Assembly: GCF_000807775.2 (NCBI RefSeq)
Contig: NZ_CP047385.1
Coordinates: 310,001-374,000, forward strand
Source of the DNA: Pandoraea fibrosis
GTDB taxonomy: Bacteria; Pseudomonadota; Gammaproteobacteria; Burkholderiales; Burkholderiaceae
Direction: 5' to 3'
Length of the DNA stretch: 64,000 nt
The position numbers were made by a program, and so were the translations under genes. Below are positions 54,770-64,000 of this stretch, piece after piece. Under the pieces are notes generated by a model. The model ran no database searches, was not told the DNA's origin, and was given only the letters and a program-made list of their open reading frames with translations. How positions within the stretch are numbered: position 1 is the stretch's first letter; each line of letters starts with the position of its first letter.

Positions 54770-56131
54770 ATGAATATTGTGATTCTCGCCGCCGGCATGG
54801 GTAAGCGCATGCGCTCGAAACTGCCCAAGGTGCTGCAACCGCTGGCCGGCCGGCCGCTGCTGTCGCATGTCATTGCCACCGCACGCAAGCTCGCGCCGGG
54901 CCAACTCATCGTGGTGATCGGGCATGGCGGCGACGCCGTGCGCGAAGCCGTGGCCGGGGATGGCGTTCGTTTCGCCGAGCAGGCACAGCAGTTGGGCACC
55001 GGACACGCGGTGCAGCAGGCGGCATCGCTGCTCGACGAGTCGGTACCGACGCTGGTGCTCTATGGCGACGTACCGCTCACGCGCACCGAGACGTTGCAGA
55101 CGCTGATCGACGCCGCGGGCAACGACAAGCTGGGCGTACTCACCGTCGATCTGGAAAACCCGACGGGGTATGGCCGGATCGTGCGCGATGCCGCTGGCAA
55201 CGTGCAGCGAATCGTCGAACAGAAGGACGCCAACGAGGCCGAGCTGGCCATCCGCGAGATCAACACGGGCATCGTGATGGCGCCGACGCGCGCGCTCAAG
55301 GGCTGGCTGAGCGGTCTGAAGAACCAGAACGCACAGGGCGAGTACTACCTGACCGACGTGATCGCGTGTGCGGTGGCGGATGGCGTGCCGGTCGTCACCA
55401 CGCAATCGGCCTTCGCGTGGGAGACCGACGGCGTGAACGACAAGGCGCAGCTTGCAGAGCTGGAGCGCGCCTATCAGCGCAACGCGGCGCGCACACTGCT
55501 CGCGGCAGGCGTCACCCTGATCGATCCGGCGCGTTTCGACCTGCGTGGTGAGATCGCCTGCGGCACCGACGTTTCCATCGATGTGAATTGCGTCTTCGAA
55601 GGCAAGGTGACGATTGGCGACGGTGCGGCCATCGGCCCGAATTGCGTGATTCGCAACAGCACCATCGGCGCCGGCACGCGCATCGAGGCGTTCAGTCATC
55701 TGGACGGCGCCGTGGTGGGCGCCGACGCGCATGTCGGGCCGTATGCCCGCTTGCGCCCGGGGGCAGATCTGGCCGACGAGGTCCATATCGGCAACTTCGT
55801 GGAAGTGAAGAATGCGTCGCTCGCGAAGGGATCGAAGGCCAACCATCTGGCCTATGTCGGCGACTCGACCGTAGGCGCGCGGGTGAATATCGGCGCGGGC
55901 ACCATCACCTGCAATTACGACGGCGCGAACAAGCATCGCACGGTGATCGAGGACGATGTCTTCATTGGCTCCGACACGCAACTGGTGGCGCCGGTGACGG
56001 TGCGTCGCGGCACGACGATCGCTGCCGGCACGACCGTGTGGAAGGACACGCCGGAAGACGCCCTGGTCCTTAACGGCAAGACGCAGGAAGCGAAGATGGG
56101 CTATGTCCGTCCGCGCAAGCAGAAGCAGTAA
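54770..56131 (+). CDS. glmU: bifunctional GlmU (GlcN-1-P acetyltransferase / GlcNAc-1-P uridyltransferase)
   Basis: Makes UDP-GlcNAc for peptidoglycan and LPS. Length is 453 residues. The N-terminal pyrophosphorylase has [19 protein letters not shown], and YGDVPLTR holds the metal-binding aspartate. The C-terminal left-handed beta-helix consists of hexapeptide repeats (about 250-440), including [10 protein letters not shown] and the [13 protein letters not shown] active-site region. It is followed by glmS, so the hexosamine pathway genes are together. Confidence 0.97.
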   Translation: MNIVILAAGMGKRMRSKLPKVLQPLAGRPLLSHVIATARKLAPGQLIVVIGHGGDAVREAVAGDGVRFAEQAQQLGTGHAVQQAASLLDESVPTLVLYGDVPLTRTETLQTLIDAAGNDKLGVLTVDLENPTGYGRIVRDAAGNVQRIVEQKDANEAELAIREINTGIVMAPTRALKGWLSGLKNQNAQGEYYLTDVIACAVADGVPVVTTQSAFAWETDGVNDKAQLAELERAYQRNAARTLLAAGVTLIDPARFDLRGEIACGTDVSIDVNCVFEGKVTIGDGAAIGPNCVIRNSTIGAGTRIEAFSHLDGAVVGADAHVGPYARLRPGADLADEVHIGNFVEVKNASLAKGSKANHLAYVGDSTVGARVNIGAGTITCNYDGANKHRTVIEDDVFIGSDTQLVAPVTVRRGTTIAAGTTVWKDTPEDALVLNGKTQEAKMGYVRPRKQKQ

Positions 56132-56238
56132 AATCGGCGGTTATGGGCCGGCGCGCGACGTCAAAAGCGGGCCGGCGAGAGAAACGGATCGAATCCGATC
56201 GAATGAGCCAGGGCCCTCTGGCATAAAGGGAAGCGAAT

Positions 56239-58068
56239 ATGTGCGGCATTGTCGGCGCGGTAGCGCGACGTAATGTAGTCCCCGTGTTGGTCGAAGGTTT
56301 GCGCCGCCTGGAGTACCGCGGCTACGACTCGTGCGGCGTTGCGGTGTTGAAGGACGGCGTACCTCAACGCGCCCGCAGCGTGTCGCGCGTAGCGGATCTG
56401 GACGATCAGCTCGCACAAACGCACCTCAGCGGCGAGACGGGCATTGCACACACCCGCTGGGCGACGCACGGCGCACCGGTCACGAACAACGCGCATCCGA
56501 TCTTCTCGCGCGACGAAGTGGCGCTGGTTCATAACGGCATCATCGAGAACCACGAAAGCCTGCGTGACGAGCTTCGCGGGCTGGGTTACGAGTTCGTGTC
56601 GCAGACCGACACCGAAGTCATCGCGCATCTGATTCATCACATTCTGACGAACGGCGCGGCCGGCGATCTGTATCACGCCGTGCGTCTAGCGACGCGCCGT
56701 CTGCACGGTGCTTACGCCATCGCCGTGTTCCGCAAGCAGGAGCCGCATCGGGTGATTGGTGCTCGCGCGGGTTCGCCGCTGGTCGTGGGGGTGGGTGAGG
56801 GCGAAAACTTCCTCGCTTCCGACGCGCTGGCACTCGCGGGCACGACCGATCAGTTCATCTATCTGGAAGAGGGCGACGTGGTCGAACTCACTTTGGATGG
56901 CGTGACGATCATGGACCGCAATCACGTGGCGGTCGAGCGCGAGATTCGCACGGTACAGGCGTATTCGGGGGCGGTGGAACTTGGCCCGTATCGTCATTAC
57001 ATGCAGAAGGAAATCTTCGAGCAGCCGCGCGCCATCGGCGACACGATGGAGGGTGTGGAAGGTATTTCGCCGACGCTCTTCGGCGAGAACGCAGAGGCGG
57101 TGCTGAGCAGCGTTGATTCGATTTTGATTCTGGCGTGCGGCACCAGCTACTACTCGGGCATGACGGCCAAGTATTGGCTGGAATCGCTGGCGCAGATTCC
57201 GACTCAAGTGGAAGTGGCGAGCGAGTATCGCTATCGCGACAGCGTGCCGAATCCGAAGACGCTGGTGGTGACGATTTCGCAGTCGGGTGAGACGGCCGAC
57301 ACGATGGCCGCACTCCAACATGCGCAATCGCTGGGCATGACGAACACGCTCGCGATCTGCAACGTGGGCACCAGCGCGATGGTGCGTCAGACGGCGCTGC
57401 ATTACCTGACGCGTGCCGGAACGGAGATCGGTGTGGCGTCGACCAAGGCGTTCACGACACAGTTGACCGCGCTGTTCCTCCTGACGCTGACCCTCGCAAA
57501 ACTGCGCGGCCGTCTGACGGCGGCACAGGAAGCCGATTACCTGACGCAGCTGCGCCATCTTCCGGCGGCGCTGCACAGCGTGCTGGCGCTCGAGCCGCAG
57601 ATCATTGCGTGGGCAGAGGAATTTGCCCGTCGCGAGAATGCGCTGTTCCTCGGGCGCGGTCTGCATTATCCGATCGCACTCGAAGGCGCGCTCAAGCTCA
57701 AGGAAATTTCGTACATCCACGCCGAGGCGTATCCGGCGGGCGAACTGAAGCACGGCCCGCTTGCGCTGGTGACGGACCAGATGCCGGTGGTCACAGTCGC
57801 ACCGCGCGATGCGCTGGTCGAGAAGCTGAAGTCGAACATGCAGGAAGTGCGCGCGCGCGGCGGCCAGTTGTACGTATTCGCCGACGCCGATACGCAGATC
57901 GCGAACGCCGAGGGCATCCACGTGATTCGCATGCCGGAGCACTATGGCCAACTCTCGCCGATTCTGCACGTCGTGCCGCTGCAACTGCTGGCGTATCACA
58001 CGGCCTGCGCACGCGGCACCGACGTCGACAAGCCCCGTAACCTCGCCAAATCGGTGACAGTGGAGTAA
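56239..58068 (+). CDS. glmS: glutamine-fructose-6-phosphate aminotransferase (isomerising)
   Basis: The first enzyme of hexosamine synthesis, forming glucosamine-6-phosphate from fructose-6-phosphate and glutamine. The 609-residue protein starts [11 protein letters not shown]; Cys2 is the N-terminal nucleophile after Met removal. The glutaminase domain (1-240) contains [13 protein letters not shown] AHTRWATHG. Two SIS domains follow (CGTSYYSG and SQSGETADT), and the C-terminus ends [10 protein letters not shown] terminator follows. Confidence 0.97.
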   Translation: MCGIVGAVARRNVVPVLVEGLRRLEYRGYDSCGVAVLKDGVPQRARSVSRVADLDDQLAQTHLSGETGIAHTRWATHGAPVTNNAHPIFSRDEVALVHNGIIENHESLRDELRGLGYEFVSQTDTEVIAHLIHHILTNGAAGDLYHAVRLATRRLHGAYAIAVFRKQEPHRVIGARAGSPLVVGVGEGENFLASDALALAGTTDQFIYLEEGDVVELTLDGVTIMDRNHVAVEREIRTVQAYSGAVELGPYRHYMQKEIFEQPRAIGDTMEGVEGISPTLFGENAEAVLSSVDSILILACGTSYYSGMTAKYWLESLAQIPTQVEVASEYRYRDSVPNPKTLVVTISQSGETADTMAALQHAQSLGMTNTLAICNVGTSAMVRQTALHYLTRAGTEIGVASTKAFTTQLTALFLLTLTLAKLRGRLTAAQEADYLTQLRHLPAALHSVLALEPQIIAWAEEFARRENALFLGRGLHYPIALEGALKLKEISYIHAEAYPAGELKHGPLALVTDQMPVVTVAPRDALVEKLKSNMQEVRARGGQLYVFADADTQIANAEGIHVIRMPEHYGQLSPILHVVPLQLLAYHTACARGTDVDKPRNLAKSVTVE

Positions 58069-58102
58069 GTCGAGGCGGCGCACATCGCCCCTCTCAAAAA
58101 AG

Positions 58103-58138
58103 AAGGCCGGCTTCGCTTTGCGCGAGCCGGCCTTTTTT
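58103..58138 (+). terminator. rho-independent terminator of glmS
   Basis: AAGGCCGGCT (58103-58112) and AGCCGGCCTT (58125-58134) form a perfect 10-bp stem with a 12-nt loop, followed by TTTT. It lies 35 nt after the glmS stop. Confidence 0.9.
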
Positions 58139-58222
58139 GCCGTCACATGATTTTCAACAGGACGTCAGAACTTCACTTTCCAACCCGCGCGCAAGGCCGC
58201 CGCCATTCGACGCGCTTCGACG

Positions 58223-58582
58223 TTATTCCCACTCCAGGGCCTTCTTGCCCCACTCGTAGGCGAAGCCCACCGCGAGAATGAACAGGAAGAACATCATGGC
58301 GAAAAAGCCGGGCCAGCTTACGTCCCGTATCGCCACTGCCCACGGAATCGTGAAGGCCAGTTCGATATCGAACACGATGAAGAAGATCGCGACGCGGTAG
58401 TAGCGCACGTCGAACTGCTTGCGGGCATCGTCAAAGGCATTGAACCCGCATTCGTAGGGGGAGTTCTTCGCGAAGTCCGGACGGTGAGGCCGAATCGGCT
58501 TGGCGACCACCAGCAGCCCTCCGCCGATAAGCAGGGCGACCACCAGAAACAGCAGGACGGGGAAGTATTCGGAGAGTTGCAC
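58223..58582 (-). CDS. nuoA: NADH-quinone oxidoreductase subunit A (solitary nuoA)
   Basis: A 119-residue protein with three hydrophobic helices and the NuoA core NSPYECGFNAFDDARKQFDVRYY followed by FFIVFDIELAF, which keeps the conserved acidic residues of the second helix. NuoA is a membrane subunit of respiratory complex I. No nuoB or other nuo gene lies next to it on either side: downstream is the glmS terminator and upstream a porin with its own terminator. This looks like a second, isolated copy. The nuo operon copy, if present, must be elsewhere. Confidence 0.9.
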   Translation of the reverse strand: MQLSEYFPVLLFLVVALLIGGGLLVVAKPIRPHRPDFAKNSPYECGFNAFDDARKQFDVRYYRVAIFFIVFDIELAFTIPWAVAIRDVSWPGFFAMMFFLFILAVGFAYEWGKKALEWE

Positions 58583-58714
58583 CGGGGTTCCTTCGTAAGG
58601 CCGGCACTCAATGGTTCATGCCGGGCGGTGCGCGTTAGTGTCTTGGTGGCGGGCGTATGTTCCCCGGCGTGCGAGCTTTGGGGCGTGTCCCGGCCCGCAA
58701 ACGCCGCAGACAAG

Positions 58715-58745
58715 GAAAAAAGGGAGTCCCACCGGGACTCCCTTT
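58715..58745 (-). terminator. rho-independent terminator of the porin gene
   Basis: AAAGGGAGTCCC (58719-58730) and GGGACTCCCTTT (58734-58745) form a perfect 12-bp stem with a 3-nt loop. On the minus strand the stem is followed by a run of six T. It lies 50 nt after the porin stop. Confidence 0.95.
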
Positions 58746-58795
58746 AATACTGGAGCACTCAAACGAGGTACTACACGTCTCGCGAAGACGTTGGC

Positions 58796-59953
58796 TTAGA
58801 ACTTGTGACGCAGGCCCGAGATCACAGCGGCCTGGGTCTTCGTGCTCGAGGCACCACCAGCACCGTTGATCGACGCTGCGGTGGCGTCGCCAGCGGCCTT
58901 TTGATAGATACCGACCAGATACACGTCGGTGCGACGCGAGAGCAGGTAGTCGACGGCGGCGTTGACCTGATGGTACTTCGGCTTCAGGTCGGCGAGCGTG
59001 GTGCTGCGCGTGCTGGCGTCGGTGTACGTGTACGACAGGCCGAGCAGCAGCGACGGCGACAGGTTGTACGTGCCGTTGACTTCATAGTTCGATACGCGTG
59101 CGCCCGTGCCGCTCACGTACTTGAGCTGTGTGTTGCTGTACACGAGGCCGACCGTTGCCGGGCCGAACTTGTAGCTGCCGCCCGTGGCGAACACGCGTTG
59201 CTTGTCGACGCCGAAGGTCGTGGCACCGATCTTCGCCGAGTAGAAGTCGCCGCTGTAATCGCCAGCCACCGAGCCGCCGGTGTTGGTGCTGTTCGGCGAA
59301 CTGACGTCGAGGTAGCCGATACCGAACTTGATCGGGCCGTTGGCGTAGCCAGCCCCCACGCTGAACGCGCGGTTGTTGGCGAAGCCCGTGCCGGCCGTGC
59401 CGTTGCTGGCCTGGTTCGAGAAGCCATACAGGCCGCCGAACGAGAAGCCGCCGTAGTTGGCGCTGGTGTACTTGACCGAGTTGTTGATGCGGAACGAGTT
59501 GTACAGGTTGTCCACATCGCCGACGTGGGCGCCCAGCTTCGTGGCGAATTGCTTGGCCGACGTCAGGCCGCTCACGAAGTCGACCACGGAGTCGTACTGA
59601 CGGCCGATGGTCACGCTACCCAGGGTCTTGCTCGACAGACCGACGAACGCTTGTCGACCGAATTCACGGCTGCCCTGACCGAGCGCGCCGTTCGAAATGT
59701 TGAAGCCGTTTTCCAGGTTGAAGACGGCCGACAGACCGCCGCCCAGATCTTCCGAGCCCTTCAGGCCCCAACGGTTACCCGACTGCAGACCGTCAGCCGT
59801 GGTGAAGTTCTTGCTGCCGCCAACGTTGCTCACGTAAGCGATACCGCCATCGAGAATGCCGTACAGCGTAACGTTGCTCTGCGCGTGCGCGGCACCGGCG
59901 GCCACCACCGCGATAACGCCACCGAGTGCGGCAGCCAATTGCGTCTTTTTCAT
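58796..59953 (-). CDS. outer-membrane porin (OmpC/PorB-like, Burkholderiales type)
   Basis: A 385-residue general-diffusion porin. The signal peptide is residues 1-24 (ending AHAQS), after which SNVTLYGILDGGIAYVSN begins the first beta strand. A 16-stranded barrel is expected, and the chain ends in the assembly signal GLRHKF with the terminal Phe. GAGGA lies before the ATG. It stands alone with its own strong terminator. Pore specificity cannot be read from the sequence. Confidence 0.95.
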   Translation of the reverse strand: MKKTQLAAALGGVIAVVAAGAAHAQSNVTLYGILDGGIAYVSNVGGSKNFTTADGLQSGNRWGLKGSEDLGGGLSAVFNLENGFNISNGALGQGSREFGRQAFVGLSSKTLGSVTIGRQYDSVVDFVSGLTSAKQFATKLGAHVGDVDNLYNSFRINNSVKYTSANYGGFSFGGLYGFSNQASNGTAGTGFANNRAFSVGAGYANGPIKFGIGYLDVSSPNSTNTGGSVAGDYSGDFYSAKIGATTFGVDKQRVFATGGSYKFGPATVGLVYSNTQLKYVSGTGARVSNYEVNGTYNLSPSLLLGLSYTYTDASTRSTTLADLKPKYHQVNAAVDYLLSRRTDVYLVGIYQKAAGDATAASINGAGGASSTKTQAAVISGLRHKF

Positions 59954-60480
59954 CGGTCTATTCCTCTTTCGATAACTTTTTGAGTTGATGCGAACCCGTC
60001 GCCTGTGGAGTAGCGCCCCGTGGGTTCGGGCCGAACTATATCGAACGAAACAGAAATTCCGTAGGTGTATTAACCAAATTGGGGCGCGGATGTCGGCACG
60101 CTACAACGCATTGAATGTCCTTGCCAAAAATCTCGCGAGTTTCATTTCGATGACACATGCGGGCCCTATAACGACGAATGCGCACAAGTTCCGGCCGTGT
60201 GTGTCCTCTTCGACGCGGTGATGGGTTGCGTGCATGTCGGCAGTCCCTCTCTCACCCGTTCCGTTCTGCCGACAATGGCTTGCCCCCTTTGAAAGCGTGA
60301 TTCGTCATGAAACTTGTCGTTTCGACAAAAAAATACGTTTTTACGACGAATTGACGCTACATTTCATCGGGCACTCTCCCTAGAATTGATGTCGTGGTGC
60401 TCGCATTCACGCCGCCGGGGCCATCCCCAAAACACGCGTTGCGAGCCGTCTTGTTCGACGTCTTGATCCGGGGAGACAAC
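59954..60480. other. intergenic region between the porin and oxidoreductase genes
   Basis: Contains the leader and promoter of the porin (a TATAGT-type -10 near 60036 on the minus strand, poor -35). The palindrome TTGTCG-TTT-CGACAA lies at 60314-60328. Around the palindrome is an AT-rich patch framed by TTCGTC (60301) and GACGAA (60345). No gene is supported here. Confidence 0.5.
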
Positions 60481-61578
60481 ATGAAAAAGATCGCTTTGCT
60501 TGGTGCGGGACATATCGGCCAGACCATCGCTCGTCTGTTGCATGGCAGCGGCGACTACCGGGTGACGGTGTTCGACCGCAATGCGCGCGCGGCGGCGGTG
60601 GTGCAGGACAATGCCGATGCGTTCGTCGAGTTGACCGGCAGCGACACGGGGTCGTTGCAAAAGGCCGTGGCGGGGCACGATGCCGTCGTCAATGCGCTTC
60701 CCTACACGATGGCCACGAGCGCAGCGACAGCCGCCGTGGCGGCCGGGTGTCACTACTTCGATCTGACTGAGGATGTGGCGGCAACGCACGCCATCCAGCA
60801 ACTTGCCGAAGGGGCGTCCACCGCGCTCATGCCGCAATGTGGTCTGGCGCCGGGCTTCATCGCCATTGCGGCCCATCATCTGGCTGCGGCCTTCGATCAG
60901 GTCGACTCGGTGAAGATGCGCGTGGGCGCGCTGCCGGCATTTCCCACCAACTCGTTGAAGTACAACCTGACATGGAGCGTCGACGGACTCATCAACGAGT
61001 ATTGCCAGCCTTGCGAGGCGATTCGCGACGGTGTCAGGCTCACCGTGCAGCCGCTTGAGGATCTGGAGCACTTCTCGCTGGACGGCGTCGAGTACGAGGC
61101 ATTCAACACGTCGGGCGGGTTGGGAACGCTATGCGAGACGCTCAGCGGACGCGTGCGCGATCTCGACTACAAGTCGGTGCGCTATCCGGGGCATGGCGCG
61201 TTGATGAAGGTTCTGCTCAACGAGTTGCGCCTGAAAGACGATCAGGACACGCTCAAGACGATGCTCAAACGCGCGGTGCCGAGCACCTTGCAGGATGTGG
61301 TGCTCATCTTCGTGGTCGTCAGCGGCCTGCGCAACGGGGTGCTCACACAGGAAGTGTTCGCGCGGAAGATCTTTGCGGAGCGCAACAATGGTCACAGCGC
61401 CAGCGCGATCCAGATCACCACCGCATCGGCCATCTGTGCCGCTGTCGATATGTTCTTTGCCGGACAGTTACCGCAACGCGGTTTCGTGCGTCAGGAACAG
61501 ATCGCACTGCCGGATTTTCTGGCGAATCGCTTCGGTCAGGTCTACGCCCATTCGACGCACATCGAATCTCTCTCCTGA
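60481..61578 (+). CDS. saccharopine-dehydrogenase-like NAD(P)-binding oxidoreductase
   Basis: A 365-residue protein with an N-terminal Rossmann fold (KIALLGAGHIGQTIARLL) and a C-terminal saccharopine dehydrogenase-type domain (NSLKYNLTWSVDGLINEYC, then GHGALMKVLL). Close family members act as lysine 6-dehydrogenase or carboxynorspermidine synthase-like enzymes; I cannot assign the substrate. The ATG at 60481 has GGGGAG upstream. A 15-bp palindrome lies about 155 nt before the start and may bind its regulator. Confidence 0.8.
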   Translation: MKKIALLGAGHIGQTIARLLHGSGDYRVTVFDRNARAAAVVQDNADAFVELTGSDTGSLQKAVAGHDAVVNALPYTMATSAATAAVAAGCHYFDLTEDVAATHAIQQLAEGASTALMPQCGLAPGFIAIAAHHLAAAFDQVDSVKMRVGALPAFPTNSLKYNLTWSVDGLINEYCQPCEAIRDGVRLTVQPLEDLEHFSLDGVEYEAFNTSGGLGTLCETLSGRVRDLDYKSVRYPGHGALMKVLLNELRLKDDQDTLKTMLKRAVPSTLQDVVLIFVVVSGLRNGVLTQEVFARKIFAERNNGHSASAIQITTASAICAAVDMFFAGQLPQRGFVRQEQIALPDFLANRFGQVYAHSTHIESLS

Positions 61579-61929
61579 GGCAGGGGAGGGGCGTTCCTCA
61601 AAAAAGGCACGATGGCCCGGCACAAGCGGTCTGCCTCCCGCAACCACCAGGCCGTCGTTGAGGAAAGCGTCGGAAGCGATGCTGTGAATGCCTGCGGTGA
61701 TACCGATCTGCGTGTCTGCGGCGCCGGTCAGGTCACGACGACAAGCTCACCAAATTGACAGTGCGATTCAGGATGCTGGAAGCGATAGACCACGCTTGGA
61801 AGAAAATTCCTAATTCTCATGATTTTTGGGATTAATTTTCCCTGAAAATGATTGTTGTCGGGTGATTTCGCAAGCTTTTTCTCACTTCCGTCGCGTAGGA
61901 TCGATGCACTTATTTATCCGGGGCCGATC
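61579..61929. other. intergenic region before the cysteine desulfurase gene
   Basis: The first half is GC-rich with open frames on both strands but no start codon with a ribosome binding site. The second half (from 61800) is AT-rich and probably holds the desulfurase promoter, with a possible TAGGAT -10 near 61898. I see no RNA gene or conserved motif. Confidence 0.4.
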
Positions 61930-63090
61930 ATGCGCGAGAAAGAACCACTCCATTACTTTGACTATGCCGCCACCACGCCTGCGGACGCAGCCGTGATTGC
62001 CGCGATGTCCGACTGTCTCGGTGTGGATGGCGTGTTCGGCAATCCGGCGTCGAGTTCGCATGCGGCGGGTGTGAGCGCGCGCCGTCTCGTAGAGCGCGCG
62101 CGCATGCAAGTCGCGGCACTCATCGGTGCCGACGCCGCAGAGATCGTGTGGACGTCCGGCGCGACCGAATCGAACAATCTGGCGCTCAAGGGGTATGCGG
62201 AGCTGGGGCAGGCACGCGCGCACATGATCACCAGTGTGCTCGAGCACAAGGCGATCCTCGACACGATGGCGTATCTGGAAAAGGGCGGCGTGCCCGTGAC
62301 GTATGTGACGCCGTCGGCCACCGGCGAAATCACCGTCGACGCGGTGACGGCGGCGCTGCGTCCCGAGACGGGGCTGGTGTCGCTCATGCTGGTCAACAAC
62401 GAACTTGGCACGCTGACCGACGTGGCCGCCATCTCGAAGGTGGTCCACGCGGCCGGCGCACTGCTGCATGTCGACGCGGCGCAGGCGCTGGGCAAGACCC
62501 CTATCGACGTGAAGACGATGGGCATCGATCTGCTGTCGATGTCGGCGCACAAGGTGTACGGGCCCAAGGGGATCGGCGCACTGTACGTGAGCAAAGACGT
62601 CATGTCGCGCATCGCGCCGCAGATTCACGGGGGCGGTCATGAGCGCGGCTTGCGCTCCGGCACGTTGGCCACGCATCAGATCGTCGGTATGGGAACGGCC
62701 TGCGAGTTGGCCATGCGAGGCATGACGACGGACAACGCGCGAATCGCGCAACTGAGCCGCCGTCTGCTCGATGGCGTGCGGGGGCTCGATGGCGTAGTCC
62801 ACAACGCCGCCGACGCATTGCGCATTCCGCACACGCTGAGCCTGACGATCGGACATCCCGGGTTTTCCACATTCATGCTCAACGGCAATCTCGCGGTATC
62901 GTCGACGTCGGCTTGCAACTCGGCGTCGGGGGCCCCTTCGCATGTGCTGAGCGCTATCGGACTCGACAGCGAAGCCGCCAGCCGCACCGTGCGCGTAAGC
63001 CTGGGGCGCTTTACCGATGAAGCTTCCATCGACTTCGCCATCGCTTGCTTTGAGCGTGCGGTCTGTCAGTGCCGGGCGTTAGCCGCCTGA
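61930..63090 (+). CDS. cysteine desulfurase (NifS/IscS-like)
   Basis: A 386-residue fold-type I PLP enzyme that removes sulfur from cysteine as an enzyme-bound persulfide. The PLP lysine is in SMSAHKVYGPKGIGAL, preceded by HVDAAQALGK. The persulfide cysteine lies in STSACNSASGAPSHV, the group I pattern on a flexible loop. It stands alone, without iscU, iscA or a regulator, so it is probably not the housekeeping Isc enzyme; it could serve tRNA thiolation or another sulfur pathway. Confidence 0.88.
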   Translation: MREKEPLHYFDYAATTPADAAVIAAMSDCLGVDGVFGNPASSSHAAGVSARRLVERARMQVAALIGADAAEIVWTSGATESNNLALKGYAELGQARAHMITSVLEHKAILDTMAYLEKGGVPVTYVTPSATGEITVDAVTAALRPETGLVSLMLVNNELGTLTDVAAISKVVHAAGALLHVDAAQALGKTPIDVKTMGIDLLSMSAHKVYGPKGIGALYVSKDVMSRIAPQIHGGGHERGLRSGTLATHQIVGMGTACELAMRGMTTDNARIAQLSRRLLDGVRGLDGVVHNAADALRIPHTLSLTIGHPGFSTFMLNGNLAVSSTSACNSASGAPSHVLSAIGLDSEAASRTVRVSLGRFTDEASIDFAIACFERAVCQCRALAA

Positions 63091-63388
63091 GCTGACGATT
63101 GCCGCCGGCGTCGGTGCTGGCCCGTTGTCTTTGAGGCGGGCGAGGCCGACGCGGTAACGTCATCGACGTCCGCGCTCGCGGACGTTTCTTTTTGCCGCCA
63201 TTCGCGCAACGCCGCGAGCCGGGGCAATCTTGCGCGCTCGGCGCGATCTATCGCAAGTTGACGAATATTCAATGCACCGAATGCCGGTGAGTGTATTGCG
63301 TCGTCTTGTATTATGCTTTGAACGACTTGCGATATCGCAGACTCCAATTCTCTTCCTCTCCCCACCCACCTTCATCTCGGAGGTATGT
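63091..63388. other. intergenic region before the catalase gene
   Basis: Contains an AT-rich patch with TATTAT (63309-63314), a possible catalase -10, and the palindrome GCGATATCGC near 63330. A 99-codon open frame runs antisense through it but lacks a ribosome binding site. No OxyR-type four-part ATAG/CTAT pattern was found by eye. Confidence 0.4.
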
Positions 63389-64000
63389 ATGAGTCATGAG
63401 AAAGATCGTCCGGATACCGGATCGACGACCGGTGCAGGTGCGCCGGCAGCAAGCGACCGAAACACGCTATCGGTCGGGGCGGACGGTCCGCTGCTGCTCC
63501 ACGACGTTCACTTCATCGAGCAAATGGCGCACTTCAATCGGGAGAAGGTGCCCGAGCGTCAACCTCACGCCAAAGGCGCTGGTGCTTTCGGCGTCTTCGA
63601 AACCACTGAGGATGTCAGCCGTTACACCAAGGCCTCGTTGTTCAGGAAGGGCGCCAAGGTAGAGATGCTTGCGCGTTTCTCGACGGTCGCAGGCGAGGCC
63701 GGTAGTCCCGACACCTGGCGCGACGTGCGCGGCTTTTCCCTCAAGTTCTATACCGACGAAGGCAACTACGATCTCGTCGGCAACAACACGCCGATTTTCT
63801 TCGTGCGCGACCCGATGAAGTTTCCGCACTTCATCCGCAGCCAGAAGCGTCTGCCGGACTCGGGGTTGCGCGACAACCACATGCAATGGGATTTCTGGAC
63901 GAACAATCCGGAGTCGGCGCATCAGGTGACCTATCTGATGGGCGACCGTGGGTTGCCGCGTACCTGGCGTCATATGAACGGCTATGGTTCGCACACCTAC
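63389..64000 (+). CDS. kat: catalase (5' part; continues past the window)
   Basis: The first 204 codons of a monofunctional haem catalase, which splits H2O2 into water and oxygen. The catalytic His is H60 in [14 protein letters not shown], and the catalytic Asn lies in the GNNTPIFF pair at 132-133. [21 protein letters not shown] and [15 protein letters not shown] are typical of small-subunit catalases. The ATG at 63389 is preceded by CGGAGG. The first 30 residues are a disordered, Gly/Ala-rich lead. The rest of the gene, with the haem-ligand tyrosine, is outside the window. Confidence 0.95.
   Translation, partial: MSHEKDRPDTGSTTGAGAPAASDRNTLSVGADGPLLLHDVHFIEQMAHFNREKVPERQPHAKGAGAFGVFETTEDVSRYTKASLFRKGAKVEMLARFSTVAGEAGSPDTWRDVRGFSLKFYTDEGNYDLVGNNTPIFFVRDPMKFPHFIRSQKRLPDSGLRDNHMQWDFWTNNPESAHQVTYLMGDRGLPRTWRHMNGYGSHTY

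Noticed and set aside
61728..61820. A 30-codon minus-strand frame (MRIRNFLPSVVYRF...)
   Set aside because: It is short, has no ribosome binding site and has no recognised similarity; possibly a gene fragment but not supportable.
63066..63365. A 99-codon minus-strand frame between the cysteine desulfurase and catalase genes
   Set aside because: GTG start without Shine-Dalgarno, overlaps the desulfurase 3' end and the probable catalase promoter; no recognised family.

Overview
This is GC-rich, gene-dense chromosomal DNA from a beta-proteobacterium of the order Burkholderiales. The support is metX-metW, a urt-ure cluster, pxpBCA, glmU-glmS, a Neisserial/Burkholderial-type trimeric porin and an S-adenosylhomocysteine (SAH) riboswitch in front of ahcY. 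Within the order, Pandoraea fits the gene content best, but that is an inference. No rRNA, tRNA, IS element, prophage, CRISPR array or replication origin was seen. The window ends inside a catalase gene.

Layout. 1-2.2 kb: metX-metW, preceded by a candidate SAM-II-type riboswitch. 2.3-7.6 kb: an AmpG-like permease, an unrecognised gene, exodeoxyribonuclease III, a LysR regulator and the divergent lrgA-lrgB pair. 7.7-11.6 kb: an SAH riboswitch leading ahcY, a small membrane protein, tlyA and metF. Together with metXW this makes a methionine/SAM-cycle locus with two different riboswitch classes. 11.7-18.6 kb: a five-gene dipeptide-type ABC transporter followed by a TraB/GumN-family gene.

18.7-34.4 kb is one long minus-strand nitrogen block: urtABCDE (urea import), ureD, a complete polar amino-acid ABC transporter, ureA, a ureJ/hupE-type nickel permease gene, ureB, ureC, ureE, ureF and ureG. 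Sequences matching sigma-54 (-24/-12) promoters with NtrC-like half-sites upstream lie in front of urtA and again in front of the inserted amino-acid transporter. This suggests nitrogen-limitation control at two points: import urea, hydrolyse it, and scavenge amino acids.

34.8-43.3 kb: an MFS transporter with a GlxA-type AraC regulator, a MocR regulator divergent from an omega-amino-acid:pyruvate aminotransferase gene, the 5-oxoprolinase genes pxpBCA, and 5-formyltetrahydrofolate cyclo-ligase. 43.3-48.3 kb: a lipoprotein lytic transglycosylase, an NDUFA9-like protein, a glutathione S-transferase and CCA tRNA nucleotidyltransferase.

48.4-49.5 kb holds the most unexpected gene: a YopJ/HopZ-family acetyltransferase effector with an intact His-Glu-Cys triad and no secretion genes around it. 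An orphan glutamate-type binding protein follows. 50.7-58.1 kb: DUF2905, a MidA/NDUFAF7-type methyltransferase, a pteridine-reductase-like SDR, folB, ttcA, glmU and glmS. 58.2-64 kb: a solitary nuoA, a porin, a saccharopine-dehydrogenase-like oxidoreductase, a cysteine desulfurase and the 5' part of a catalase gene.
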